A DNA stretch of 34,893 nt from Bacillota bacterium. Lineage in GTDB: Bacteria; Bacillota; Clostridia; Acetivibrionales; DTU013. Under the pieces are notes generated by a model that saw nothing but the letters and a program-made list of their open reading frames with translations, made no database searches and was not told the DNA's origin. Of this stretch, positions 23,295 through 32,340 are shown piece after piece. The stretch spans positions 1 to 34,893 of the forward strand of contig JAEZCA010000063.1 of NCBI GenBank assembly GCA_023412665.1, written 5' to 3'. Position numbers and translations under genes: made by a program. How positions within the stretch are numbered: the first letter of the stretch is position 1; each line of letters begins with the position of its first letter.

Positions 23295-24225
23295 TACAGT
23301 AATGGCCCTCATGGAAAAAGACTCCCGTCTGGTTCTCCTTCTGGGTGATATAGGGGTATACGGTTTTAGGAAGGCCTTCGAATCATTTCCTGACCGTGTA
23401 TACAATATAGGTATTCTGGAGCAATCCACCGTAAGCCTGGCCTCCGGCCTTTCAATGGAAGGCTTTGTGCCGGTCATTCACACGATAGCGCCCTTCCTTG
23501 TGGAAAGAAGCCTGGAGCAGCTGAAAAATGATTTCTGCTATCAGTCCCTTGGAGGGAATTTTGTCAGCGCAGGAGCATCTTATGATTATGCCGCTCTTGG
23601 GTGCACACACCATTGCCCCGGCGATGCAGGCATCCTGAAAACCCTGCCGGGTATGGAAATAATGATCCCAGGCACGGGAAAAGAGTTCGCGGCATTATTC
23701 AGGCAAGCTTATGCGAATGACCACCCGACCTACTTCCGACTTAGTGAAAAAGAGAATGATAACAGCTATGAAGTACAGCTCGGTAAAGCTAACGTAGTAA
23801 AAACCGGAAGCAAGGCTGTAGTTGTTGCGGCAGGTCCCTCCCTGGGCCCTGTACTTGAGGCATGCAGCGGCATTGATGTGACGATTTTGTACTATACGAC
23901 TATCTCTCCCTTTGATGCTGATACTTTGAACAATATATGTACAAATTTAGGTGCAGCAGCAAAGGAACAGAGAAGACCAGATGAGCCCGCACCAACACAT
24001 ATGCCCTTAAAAATACTTCTGTGCGAGCCCTACTACAGCGGTGTTCTTGTCCCGGATATCGTAAGGGCTCTGGCGCCCAGACCGGTTAGTATCCAATGTT
24101 TTGGTGTGCCTCATGAATTCATGAGAAATTATGGGACCGCACAAGAGCATGACCAACTGGCAGGCCTTACACCCGACAATATAAGAAATAAATTGGAGTG
24201 TATGATCAATGAACAAGCTGGTTGA
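23275..24225 (+). CDS. Transketolase, C-terminal (pyrimidine and linker) subunit
   Basis: The 316-residue partner of the preceding gene. It has the pyrimidine-domain pattern LLLGDIGVYGFRKAFESFPD, and RVYNIGILEQSTVSLASGLS carries the catalytic Glu in ILEQ. ALGCTHHCPGDAGILKTLPG is the substrate loop. From about residue 190 the transketolase C-terminal domain follows (KAVVVAAGPSLGPVLEAC, ...SPFDADTLNN). ATG 23275 follows GGAGGAG in the end of the N-subunit gene and the reading frames overlap, so the two are translated together. It overlaps the next gene by 17 bases. Confidence 0.85.
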   Translation: MRKQFVDTVMALMEKDSRLVLLLGDIGVYGFRKAFESFPDRVYNIGILEQSTVSLASGLSMEGFVPVIHTIAPFLVERSLEQLKNDFCYQSLGGNFVSAGASYDYAALGCTHHCPGDAGILKTLPGMEIMIPGTGKEFAALFRQAYANDHPTYFRLSEKENDNSYEVQLGKANVVKTGSKAVVVAAGPSLGPVLEACSGIDVTILYYTTISPFDADTLNNICTNLGAAAKEQRRPDEPAPTHMPLKILLCEPYYSGVLVPDIVRALAPRPVSIQCFGVPHEFMRNYGTAQEHDQLAGLTPDNIRNKLECMINEQAG

Positions 24226-25264
24226 CATCATTGCCGAGGATGCGGCAAATATCCTGAAGAACATCGACCTCAGTGAGATAAGGGGCAAAACTATATTGGT
24301 AACAGGAGCATCAGGTATGCTGGGAAGCTATTTTATAGCCTGCCTCAGGAAGCTATCTGATATCCTGTCCTCACCTGAAGAGGTACCGGATGCATCACCT
24401 CCTTTCAAGGTCACCGCTGTGCTGCACGGGAGGCCTGATGGCTATCTTGCCGAATTTTTAAGCTTCAGGGGTTCAGATGTCATTTATGGAGATCTGACTG
24501 ACCATGAATTCTGCTCAAGCCTTCCCGCCGCTGACTTTATTATTCATGCGGCAGGCTATGGCCGGCCGGACCGCTTTGCCGAGGATGCTGCAAAAACATT
24601 GAAGCTCGGCACGACCACCCTTTTTTATCTTTTTGAGAAGTTACACACCGGCGGGAAGCTTTTATTTATCAGCTCCGCCGCACTATACAACGGACTCTCC
24701 TCTCCCCCGTTCAATGAAGCTCAGATCGGGAATACCAACACGACCCATCCCAGAGCATGCTATATTGAGGCAAAACGATGCGGTGAAGCAATCGTCAATG
24801 CCTACAGAGCAAAGGGCATAAAAGCAAGCTCGGCCAGACTTGCCCTGGCCTACGGCCCCGGCGTGCGAGCGGATGACCAAAGAGTGCTTTATTCATTTAT
24901 CGGCAAGGCGCTGCAAGGTCAGATCACCCTGCTGGACAAAGGCACAGCCAGACGCGACTATTGCTATGTTTCCGATGCAGTAGAGATCATGTGGAAGATC
25001 CTGCTCTCCGGGAAGGAACCAATATACAACATCGGAGGTAATGTCGTTACAGTCGCCGATATTGCCCGTATCACAGGCAGATATTTGAATGTGCCCGTGA
25101 TATTCCCGGCAGTCGAAAAAGGTCTGGAAGGAGCGCCTGATGAGGTCTGGCTGGATATGAAGAAAGTACGCGAGGAATTCGGGGAGTTTAGCCGGGTCCC
25201 TGTAGAAGTGGGTATCAAGCGTACAATTGAATGGTTCACCGAATTGAACGAGATTGAAAGGTGA
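24209..25264 (+). CDS. NAD-dependent SDR, dTDP-glucose dehydratase/UXS-like
   Basis: The 351-residue extended short-chain dehydrogenase has TILVTGASGMLGSYF (residues of about 29-43) for NAD binding, a Ser in FISSAALYN and the catalytic YIEAK (Tyr185, Lys189) followed by RCGE. The latter resembles UDP-glucuronate decarboxylases and related 4,6-dehydratases more than fucose synthases. The C-terminal motif YNIGGN is typical of sugar-nucleotide SDRs. A 25-residue N-terminal helix (DIIAEDAANILKNIDLSEIRG) precedes the fold. It likely acts on a nucleotide sugar made elsewhere in the operon, perhaps together with the transketolase pair; the exact substrate is not predictable. No overlap with downstream beyond the adjacent stop/start. 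Confidence 0.75.
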   Translation: MNKLVDIIAEDAANILKNIDLSEIRGKTILVTGASGMLGSYFIACLRKLSDILSSPEEVPDASPPFKVTAVLHGRPDGYLAEFLSFRGSDVIYGDLTDHEFCSSLPAADFIIHAAGYGRPDRFAEDAAKTLKLGTTTLFYLFEKLHTGGKLLFISSAALYNGLSSPPFNEAQIGNTNTTHPRACYIEAKRCGEAIVNAYRAKGIKASSARLALAYGPGVRADDQRVLYSFIGKALQGQITLLDKGTARRDYCYVSDAVEIMWKILLSGKEPIYNIGGNVVTVADIARITGRYLNVPVIFPAVEKGLEGAPDEVWLDMKKVREEFGEFSRVPVEVGIKRTIEWFTELNEIER

Positions 25265-25269
25265 GGTTT

Positions 25270-26364
25270 ATGGAGATTCATGCAGTTATAATGGCCGGCG
25301 GGTCAGGCACACGTTTATGGCCGGTCTCAAGACAGAGCAAGCCAAAGCAGTATATTGACCTCGGTCAGGGAAAATGCATGCTGCAGCAGACTATCGAGCG
25401 GCTGTATACTTTTATATCGCCGGAACGATGCCATATAATCACCAATCAGGCACATCAGGGTGTATTGACAGATGTAATGGATACTATGCCGCTGCCGCCG
25501 CCTGAAATTATATATGAGCCACAAGGAAAAAGCACAGCAGCGTGTATCGCCTATTCGGCCCTTCTTCTAAAAAAGCGGTTCGGAAACTGTTTAGCATGCT
25601 TTATTCCTGCTGACAGTCTTATCAATGATGATGACGCTTACAGGACTGCTCTTGAGGCAGCGTTCAAAGAAGCAGAATCAGGCATGGCCGCGGACAACGG
25701 CATTATCATCATTGGCATCACTCCTTCATGCCCTGCTACAGGTTATGGCTATATAAAACCTGTTACAGGTCCAGCCGGCACCGAAACAATCCAGGTTATG
25801 GCCGGTCCTCATATTCGGCAGGTAGAGTGCTTTTTAGAAAAGCCTGGTCCTGAGCAGGCCAGGGAGTTGTATTCATCCGGTGAATACTTGTGGAACAGCG
25901 GCATGGTAATAGGACAGACTGACGCCATACTGGAAAAAATCCGAAAATATCTTCCGGTTCACTACAGCATGCTTTATGATGCTGTATTCAACGACAGCGC
26001 TTTAACAGCAGCTTACGAAGGGATTACAAGCATCTCATTCGACAATGGCGTACTGGAAAATAACGATGCTGTGTATGTGTTCAAGGGCTGTTTCGGTTGG
26101 GATGACATAGGCAGCATAGACGCTCTGGATAAAATCAACGGCAAGGACGCTGATGGAAATACAGTTGTCGGCTGTTATCTGGGCATGGATACAAAGGCTT
26201 CTGTCATCTATTCAGAGGATAAACTGGTCGCCGCCCTTGGCATAAATGATATGATCCTTGTCAATACGCAGGATGTTCTGCTTGTGTGCCCCAGGGAAAG
26301 AGTGCAGGACATAAAACAGCTTGTAGCATTATTACAGAATAAAGGCTATGGAGATTTTACGTGA
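25270..26364 (+). CDS. manC: Mannose-1-phosphate guanylyltransferase
   Basis: The 364-residue enzyme makes GDP-mannose from mannose 1-phosphate and GTP. It has AVIMAGGSGTRLWPVSRQSK then PKQY at the N-terminus (nucleotide-binding loop and catalytic Arg/Lys), CFLEKP near residue 190 and LWNSGM at about 210. It is a short form without the fused phosphomannose isomerase domain (those are about 470 residues). I chose ATG 25270 with AAAGGTGAGG just upstream; GTG 25261 overlapping the previous stop is a possible alternative. GDP-mannose is the precursor of the GDP-fucose implied by the fcl and GT10 genes downstream. Confidence 0.88.
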   Translation: MEIHAVIMAGGSGTRLWPVSRQSKPKQYIDLGQGKCMLQQTIERLYTFISPERCHIITNQAHQGVLTDVMDTMPLPPPEIIYEPQGKSTAACIAYSALLLKKRFGNCLACFIPADSLINDDDAYRTALEAAFKEAESGMAADNGIIIIGITPSCPATGYGYIKPVTGPAGTETIQVMAGPHIRQVECFLEKPGPEQARELYSSGEYLWNSGMVIGQTDAILEKIRKYLPVHYSMLYDAVFNDSALTAAYEGITSISFDNGVLENNDAVYVFKGCFGWDDIGSIDALDKINGKDADGNTVVGCYLGMDTKASVIYSEDKLVAALGINDMILVNTQDVLLVCPRERVQDIKQLVALLQNKGYGDFT

Positions 26365-26374
26365 GGTGGACATA

Positions 26375-27364
26375 ATGAATGTTGTAATGTATCCATATGA
26401 AATAACCTTCTACCATGACCAGGTATTTAACATCGATCCTCAATACAATCACAACAGGGACAACTGCAGATATCCCGATTATTATCTGCGTGAAAGTCTG
26501 AAGGCTGCAGGCGTTGAAATGCATACACCCGATTATTATAACGGTAACTTCAGAGGATGTGACAAGCTGCTGATGTTCAATTTTGACGGCGGAATGGCAC
26601 AGGAGATGAATTTCCTGGACAGGAAGGACCGTATACTGTTTCTTGTCGAGCCCCCTGTAGTGCGTCCCGATATGTGGTCCAAACATATGCTAAAAAACTT
26701 TGCCGGATACTTCGGCAGGGTATATACCTGGGCTGACGAGCTGGTAGATAATGTTCATTTCTTCAAGTTCAGCCTTCCTCAGGTACCTCCTGAAGGAGGC
26801 TGGCCAGGGAACAAGGAGTTCTGTAATTCAGGGAAATACCTGCTGGCTCTTATCAGCAGCAATTATGGCAATGACTTCCCCGGTGAGCTTTACACCCTGA
26901 GAAGAGAACTGGCGAAGCATTGTGACATGAAAGTACAGGATTTCCACCTGTACGGCAGCGGCTGGGAAGGGCTGAGGTCCTCAGCAGGCGGCTGCAGGCA
27001 CAAATTCCCTGTGCTGAAGGATCACAAATTCTCCATATGTACTGAAAACAGCTTTGTCCGCGGTTATATAACCGAGAAAATATTCGACAGCTTCTTCAGC
27101 GGCTGCATACCTGTATATTGCGGCGCTCCAAATATAAAGGACTATATTCCATCTGATACGTTCATCGATGTACGAGATTTTGCGGGCATCGACCTGCTGG
27201 TGAACTATATGAAAGATATGGATGATGATACCTTGAGCAATTACAGGAACAATATTCTCAATTATCTGACATCCGACAGGTTCACCCCCTTTACTCTGGA
27301 CCACTATGTCAGGACTGTAGCCGAGGCGCTCGGGCTTGTAATGAAGCAGGAGGCAACAAAATGA
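26375..27364 (+). CDS. GT10-type fucosyltransferase
   Basis: The 329-residue protein has the hallmark of the alpha-1,3/4-fucosyltransferase family GT10 near residues 215-255: FSICTENSFVRGYITEKIFD and SFFSGCIPVYCGAPN. These form the GDP-fucose pocket (the ENS...YxTEK...G..PVxxG pattern). The N-terminal half (YDITFYHD-like region to about residue 150) would bind the acceptor. No signal peptide or membrane helix is seen, so it acts on the cytoplasmic side. ATG 26375 follows GAGGTGG; upstream in-frame ATG 26348 lies in manC. The gene's stop overlaps the next start (ATGA). Confidence 0.85.
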   Translation: MNVVMYPYEITFYHDQVFNIDPQYNHNRDNCRYPDYYLRESLKAAGVEMHTPDYYNGNFRGCDKLLMFNFDGGMAQEMNFLDRKDRILFLVEPPVVRPDMWSKHMLKNFAGYFGRVYTWADELVDNVHFFKFSLPQVPPEGGWPGNKEFCNSGKYLLALISSNYGNDFPGELYTLRRELAKHCDMKVQDFHLYGSGWEGLRSSAGGCRHKFPVLKDHKFSICTENSFVRGYITEKIFDSFFSGCIPVYCGAPNIKDYIPSDTFIDVRDFAGIDLLVNYMKDMDDDTLSNYRNNILNYLTSDRFTPFTLDHYVRTVAEALGLVMKQEATK

Positions 27365-28218
27365 ATAGGGAAAATAGTTCAGCAAATAATCGATCCTCAG
27401 AAAAGCTTGCAATAATAATGTTCAGCAAGGATAGAGCAATGCAGCTGGATGCCGCGCTTCATTCCTATTTTCTGCACTGTGGCGACCCGGAGCTTGCCGA
27501 TATCAAAGTCATCTGCGTGACATCACCCGGCCATGAGGCCCGATATGCCAAACTTGCCTCTGAATACAGCCGGGCGGAGTTCTTCAGCGAAACAAATTTC
27601 AAGGATCAGCTTTTATCATGTATGAAGGACTACGGGTATGTCTCGTTCCAAGTCGATGACAATCTGTTTGTCAAAGACTTTTCAACTGCAAAAATACTTG
27701 ATCAATTGAAAAACAACAATGATGCGATAGGTTTCTCTATGCGCCTTGGTATGAATACCACCTATTGCTACATGCTGAATCATGAACAAAAGCTGCCGGA
27801 TTTTACCCAGCTGGATGACGAAACGCTTAAGTATCCGTGGGCCTCGGCAGTGTACGATTTCGGCTATCCATTGGAAGGTTCGGGTTCGGTTTACCGCGCG
27901 GGGGACCTGTATCCGCTGCTTGAAAGGTCCGGTATAAGGAACCCCAATGAACTTGAGTATGTAATGTACTGCAATATCTACGGTTTTCCCGGCAAGACCC
28001 ACCTGCTGTGCATGAAAAACTCCATTGTATTCAATAACCCGGTAAATATAGTGCAAAACTTCTGCGTGTCAAACCGCTTCGGTGAAACAGTCTGCTATTC
28101 CACAGCAGAGCTTGGTGAATTATTTGACAAGGGTTACAGGGTGGATGTGGAAAAATTGAGCGGGTTTGTTCCCAACGCCTGCCATCAGGAAGTTGCATTG
28201 GAGTTCGTCCAGATATAG
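27361..28218 (+). CDS. GT-A-like putative glycosyltransferase of unknown family
   Basis: I do not recognise a named family for this 285-residue protein. It begins with LAIIMFSKDRAMQLDAALHSY, which resembles the first strand and helix of GT2-type glycosyltransferases. SFQVDDNLFVKDF gives a DD pair in the position of the metal-binding DxD motif at about residue 95-100. The rest is unfamiliar (YPWASAVYDFGYPLEGSGSV, SNRFGETVCYS). Its position, overlapping the GT10 gene by four bases and with AGGAGG upstream, makes transfer of a sugar in the same glycan plausible. It could also be a non-catalytic partner. Cytoplasmic, with no membrane segment. Confidence 0.6.
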   Translation: MNRENSSANNRSSEKLAIIMFSKDRAMQLDAALHSYFLHCGDPELADIKVICVTSPGHEARYAKLASEYSRAEFFSETNFKDQLLSCMKDYGYVSFQVDDNLFVKDFSTAKILDQLKNNNDAIGFSMRLGMNTTYCYMLNHEQKLPDFTQLDDETLKYPWASAVYDFGYPLEGSGSVYRAGDLYPLLERSGIRNPNELEYVMYCNIYGFPGKTHLLCMKNSIVFNNPVNIVQNFCVSNRFGETVCYSTAELGELFDKGYRVDVEKLSGFVPNACHQEVALEFVQI

Positions 28219-28275
28219 AACAGGCAGTAAACACTCCTTATTACTACATAAACGAAGTAGATCAAGGAGGTCGCT

Positions 28276-29622
28276 ATGAAGACACATAAAGTTTGTATCT
28301 GCGGTGTTGGATATGTCGGACTGACACTTGCGACTGTCATGGCTGACAAGGGCTTTGAAGTAGTCGGTGTGGAAATCAAGCCCGACGTAGTGGAAAGCCT
28401 CAACAAGGGCGAGCCGCATTTTCACGAGGCAGGGCTTCGGGAGATATTCCGGCGGCATATTAACAGGAACCTCAGGATATATTCCACTGTGCCTGATGAA
28501 ATATTTGACGCATATGTGATCACTGTCGGAACACCGCTCAAAAAGGGAGCAAAAGTACCCGAGCTTGAGTTTATCAGGAAAGCTGCCGGTGAGATATCCA
28601 GGCATTTGATCAGCGGAAACCTGGTTATATTAAGGAGTACAGTATCCATCGGCACATCCAGGAACGTAGTGCTCCCCGTGCTGCAGGGTGCCTGTCCGGA
28701 CATCAGTCTGGCCTTCTGTCCTGAAAGGACACTCGAGGGAAAGGCTCTCGAGGAGTTGAAATATCTGCCTCAAATAATTGGCGGCCTCGACACGGAAAGC
28801 GTGGAGAAAGCGGAAGATATATTCAGAAACATCACTCCGACAGTCATAAAGGTATCCTCACTGGAGACTGCTGAAATGATAAAGCTACTGGATAACTCCT
28901 ATCGAGACACCTCCTTTGCATTTGCAAACGAGGTCGCGGAGATCTGCGCTCACGCCGGTATAGATGCCCAGGAGATCATAAAGTCAGGCAAAATTTACTA
29001 TCCCAGAACAAATATACCCGTACCCGGTTATGTTGGAGGAGCCTGTCTTGAGAAGGATCCCCACATACTGATCCACTCCATGGAGAAGTATGGCTATACT
29101 CCGAAGCTGATAAAACAGTCAAGGGAAATACACGAAAATCTCCCTGCCGACACTGTCGACCGCGTTAACTATCTGCTTGAGCAGTGCGGCAAAGAACCAG
29201 AAGACTGTAAAGTATTCCTCACAGGTCTGGCTTTTAAGGGCGAACCCGAGACAGATGATCTGCGGGGCTCACCGGCGTTGATCTTTATAGAGGCTTTGCA
29301 AAAATCAAGGATCGGCAAACTGCAGGTGCATGATTTTGTTGTAAAGGATAATGCCATAAGGGCATTGGGGATAGAGCCCGTTCCGATGAAAGAGGGCTTC
29401 CGGGATTCCGATGCGGTGATCATCGCAAATAATCACAATGGATATAGAAAGCTTGATATCATAAATCTGGTAAATTCCATGAAGAAGCCAGCCATCCTCT
29501 ATGACAGCTGGCGCCTGTTCGATAAAGCCATGTTTGCTGATAAGAAAGATATCATATATGAAGGCCTTGGTTTCAGAAGCAGCCAGCCGGAATCAAATCA
29601 GGGGGTGGTCAGTGATGAGTAA
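28276..29622 (+). CDS. Nucleotide-sugar 6-dehydrogenase (UDP-glucose/GDP-mannose dehydrogenase family)
   Basis: The 448-residue enzyme oxidises a nucleotide hexose at C6 to the uronate with NAD. It has the Rossmann start KVCICGVGYVGLTLATVMAD, the VITVGTPL motif, LKYLPQIIGG, and the catalytic Cys257 in YVGGACLEKD. Its length fits Ugd, WecC or AlgD types; the sequence alone does not decide between UDP-glucose, UDP-ManNAc and GDP-mannose as substrate. In this operon either UDP-glucuronate or GDP-mannuronate would fit. AAGGAGG precedes ATG 28276 and the gene follows a 57-base gap, the largest upstream gap in the operon. It overlaps the next gene by 8 bases. Confidence 0.85.
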   Translation: MKTHKVCICGVGYVGLTLATVMADKGFEVVGVEIKPDVVESLNKGEPHFHEAGLREIFRRHINRNLRIYSTVPDEIFDAYVITVGTPLKKGAKVPELEFIRKAAGEISRHLISGNLVILRSTVSIGTSRNVVLPVLQGACPDISLAFCPERTLEGKALEELKYLPQIIGGLDTESVEKAEDIFRNITPTVIKVSSLETAEMIKLLDNSYRDTSFAFANEVAEICAHAGIDAQEIIKSGKIYYPRTNIPVPGYVGGACLEKDPHILIHSMEKYGYTPKLIKQSREIHENLPADTVDRVNYLLEQCGKEPEDCKVFLTGLAFKGEPETDDLRGSPALIFIEALQKSRIGKLQVHDFVVKDNAIRALGIEPVPMKEGFRDSDAVIIANNHNGYRKLDIINLVNSMKKPAILYDSWRLFDKAMFADKKDIIYEGLGFRSSQPESNQGVVSDE

Positions 29623-30586
29623 CGTATTGGTCACCGGCGGAAGCGGCTTCATAGGTTCGGCTCTTGTAAAGCGCCTTGTAAATGAAGGACATTCAGTAAA
29701 AGTCTTTGATAACAACTCCCGAGGGAGTAAAGCAAAACTGGGGGACTATATAAACGAAGTAGACTTTATCGAGGGTGATATAAGGAACGCAGACGAAGTC
29801 GATAAAGCCTGTAATAATATCGATATCTTATTTCATCTGGCATTTATAAACGGCACCAGATTTTTCTATGAAATTCCTGAAAGAGTGCTGGAGGTTGGCG
29901 TCAAAGGTGCGGTGAACACCCTGGATGCCGCAGTGAATAACAACATCGGCAAGTATATACTGGCCTCATCCTCCGAGGTTTATCAGCAGCCAATCATAAT
30001 ACCCACCCCTGAAACGGAAAGGATAATCATCCCTGATATAACAAACCCCAGGTATTCCTACTCAGGAGGGAAGATCATCAGTGAGCTGCTGGCCGTCAAC
30101 TATGCCCGCAAAGGCCCTCTTGAAGCAATGATTTTCAGGCCCCATAACATTTACGGCCCTGATATGGGCTATGAACATGTAATACCGGAATTCATCTGCA
30201 GAATGAAAACCTTATCCGCCGATTTCAGCAAAAAGAGCATCGATTTCCCGATCCAGGGAACCGGAAGTGAAACCAGGGCATTCTGCTATATCGACGATTT
30301 TGTTGACGGGCTGATGCTTGTAATGAACAACGGCCGGTCGGGTGAGATATACCATATAGGTAATGACAAAGAGGAGATAGATATCCGGAGCCTTGCTGAA
30401 AAAATCGCCGGCCTGCTGGATATAAAGCTTCTTATGACCCATACGGAGCTGCAAAAGGGAGGCACACTGCGAAGGTGTCCCTCCATAGAAAAAATGAGGG
30501 GCCTGGGCTATGAGCCGAGAATCTCCCTGGAGGATGGCCTGTCCAGAACTATCAGCTGGTACTTGACACACTGTGATGTGAAATAA
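29615..30586 (+). CDS. NAD-dependent epimerase/dehydratase, GalE-like SDR
   Basis: The 323-residue extended SDR starts at ATG 29615 with AGGGGGTGG upstream. VLVTGGSGFIGSALVKRL is the NAD site, the catalytic Ser is in LASSSEVY, and Tyr149 and Lys153 are in YSGGK. FRPHNIYGPDM and YHIGN are typical of epimerases and dehydratases. It is closest in style to UDP-glucose/UDP-glucuronate 4-epimerases (DNNSRGSKAKL after the first strand). It could act on the uronate made by the previous gene, giving UDP-galacturonate or a decarboxylated product. An in-frame start at 29501 lies inside the previous gene and is rejected. Confidence 0.8.
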   Translation: MSNVLVTGGSGFIGSALVKRLVNEGHSVKVFDNNSRGSKAKLGDYINEVDFIEGDIRNADEVDKACNNIDILFHLAFINGTRFFYEIPERVLEVGVKGAVNTLDAAVNNNIGKYILASSSEVYQQPIIIPTPETERIIIPDITNPRYSYSGGKIISELLAVNYARKGPLEAMIFRPHNIYGPDMGYEHVIPEFICRMKTLSADFSKKSIDFPIQGTGSETRAFCYIDDFVDGLMLVMNNGRSGEIYHIGNDKEEIDIRSLAEKIAGLLDIKLLMTHTELQKGGTLRRCPSIEKMRGLGYEPRISLEDGLSRTISWYLTHCDVK

Positions 30587-30600
30587 AGGGGGCATATACC

Positions 30601-31578
30601 ATGGACCTGCATAGCAGGATATATGTCGCAGGCCATACAGGCCTTGTGGGCAGTGCCATAATGAGGCGCCTGGCCGCCTGCGGATACGGCAGCATAATTA
30701 CAAGGCAGCACTCCGAGCTTGATCTGACAAAACAGGGTGATGTAGATGAATTCTTTGCGGCAGAGAAGCCTGAATACATTTTCATGGCAGCGGCAAAGGT
30801 GGGGGGCATCAGGGCCAACAGTTCCTTCCCTGCGGACTTTTCTTATGAGAACCTCATGATGGAGTGCAATGTCTTACACAGCGCACACAAATATAATGCT
30901 AAAAAGCTCTTATTTATGGGAAGTGCCTGTATATATCCAAAAGATTGTCCTCAACCGATAAAAGAAGATTCGCTTCTTACAGGCATACCTGATGCTTCAG
31001 TTGAAGGCTATGCATTGGCCAAGATCACCGGGTTGAAGCTATGTGAATATTTTAACCGGCAACACGGCACAAACTTCATTGGAGTCGTTCCTACTAATGT
31101 CTACGGCCCGAACGATAACTTCGATTTGCAAGCCTCGCATGTACTGGCCGCCATATTGAGAAAAACCAATGAAGCTATGATCAATAGTAATCCATGTATA
31201 GAATTATGGGGCACCGGAAAAGCAAGACGTGATTTTATGTTCTCGGATGATCTTGCAGATGCCTGTGTCTATCTGATGGAAAACTACAGCGGCAGTGAAT
31301 TAATAAATATCGGGACCGGCTCTGATATCTCAATAGCTGATTTGGCTCAATTAATAAAAAAAGTTACCGGCTATATAGGTGACATAATATATGACACGAG
31401 CAAGCCTGACGGCATGAAGCAAAGGCTTCTTGATGTATCCAGGCTTGAAGGTCTGGGATGGAAGAGCAAAACCAGCCTCGAGGCAGGTATCCGCAAAACT
31501 TATGAATGGTACCTTGGCAGCTTCGGCAGTCCTGATCAGGCAACGAAGCCTGTCCAAGGCCGAGCGGCTGGGAATTGA
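30601..31578 (+). CDS. fcl: GDP-L-fucose synthase
   Basis: The 325-residue enzyme is a 3,5-epimerase/4-reductase that turns GDP-4-keto-6-deoxymannose into GDP-L-fucose with NADPH. It shows RIYVAGHTGLVGSAIMRRLA at the N-terminus, AAAKVGGIRANSSFPADF, GSACIYPKDCPQPI with the conserved Cys, Tyr137 and Lys141 in YALAK, and NDNFDLQASHVLAAILRK with the conserved His. RRDFMFSDDLADAC is also diagnostic. AAGGGGG precedes ATG 30601. No GDP-mannose 4,6-dehydratase (gmd) is in the window, so its substrate must come from a gene elsewhere. Confidence 0.93.
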   Translation: MDLHSRIYVAGHTGLVGSAIMRRLAACGYGSIITRQHSELDLTKQGDVDEFFAAEKPEYIFMAAAKVGGIRANSSFPADFSYENLMMECNVLHSAHKYNAKKLLFMGSACIYPKDCPQPIKEDSLLTGIPDASVEGYALAKITGLKLCEYFNRQHGTNFIGVVPTNVYGPNDNFDLQASHVLAAILRKTNEAMINSNPCIELWGTGKARRDFMFSDDLADACVYLMENYSGSELINIGTGSDISIADLAQLIKKVTGYIGDIIYDTSKPDGMKQRLLDVSRLEGLGWKSKTSLEAGIRKTYEWYLGSFGSPDQATKPVQGRAAGN

Positions 31579-31601
31579 TCGATTGGGAAGGAGAAAACTG
31601 A

Positions 31602-32282
31602 ATGTTTGATGAAAAAGTATCAGTCCTGATTCCTTTTAAATCGGACGGGGGCCACCGTCAGAGGAACTGGGAGTGGGTAAAACGCAGATATGGACTGTTG
31701 ATGCCCGGTGCAGAGATCTGCATGGGCGATACGGATATCAAGCCCTATTGTAAATCTGCCGGAGTTAATTCGGCTGCAAGGATTGCCACCCGGGATATAT
31801 TCGTTATTGCTGATGCGGATATAGCGTTTGATGCTGATCAAATGGAAAAAGCCCTTGAAATGCTCGGCAGCCATGCCTGGGTCATCCCGTTTGAAAACAG
31901 GTACGAGCTGAATGAAGCCCAGACTGTCAATCTTCTAAACAGCCATGAGCCCTCAGTCAGATTATCTGATATGGACTTTACCGGCTGCGGCAGCTATGCA
32001 TATGGCGTCGGAACAATAAATATAGTCCCGCGGAAATACTTTGAAAAGGCCGGAGGCTTTGATGAGCGTTTCAGAGGCTGGGGATACGAGGATAATGCTT
32101 TTGCCATGGCTATGGATACCTTGTTCGGAAACCATGCCAGACCGCAAGGCAGCGCTGTATGGCACCTGAACCACCCGCCGGCATATGTGCATCCGAAAGA
32201 AAACTGCGATTTGTTTTACAGCGAATATGGCAGCCGGGATGCTTTTCTTAAATCAGAGCGCTATAAAAGCCTGAAGCTTTAA
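31602..32282 (+). CDS. GT2-type glycosyltransferase with galactosyltransferase-like C-terminal motif
   Basis: The 226-residue protein has a compact GT-A fold. VSVLIPFKSDGGHRQRNW opens it, and DIFVIADADIAFDADQMEKA carries the DAD metal-binding motif at about residue 70. AGGFDERFRGWGYEDNAFAM, about residues 150-170, is the acceptor-side motif shared with galactosyltransferase (Glyco_transf_7C) and chondroitin-synthase-type enzymes. It lacks membrane segments. AAGGAGA precedes ATG 31602. It likely adds one sugar of the glycan assembled by this operon; the donor is not known. Confidence 0.8.
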   Translation: MFDEKVSVLIPFKSDGGHRQRNWEWVKRRYGLLMPGAEICMGDTDIKPYCKSAGVNSAARIATRDIFVIADADIAFDADQMEKALEMLGSHAWVIPFENRYELNEAQTVNLLNSHEPSVRLSDMDFTGCGSYAYGVGTINIVPRKYFEKAGGFDERFRGWGYEDNAFAMAMDTLFGNHARPQGSAVWHLNHPPAYVHPKENCDLFYSEYGSRDAFLKSERYKSLKL

Positions 32283-32340
32283 CAAAGCCGGCTGATAAAG
32301 AATATACTGGTAATGCACGATTCAAGGAGGTATTTATATA

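Noticed and set aside
24209..25264. SDR considered as GDP-mannose 4,6-dehydratase
   Set aside because: The nucleotide-binding start and YIEAKRCGE site fit UXS/dehydratase types; the Gmd start motif is absent.
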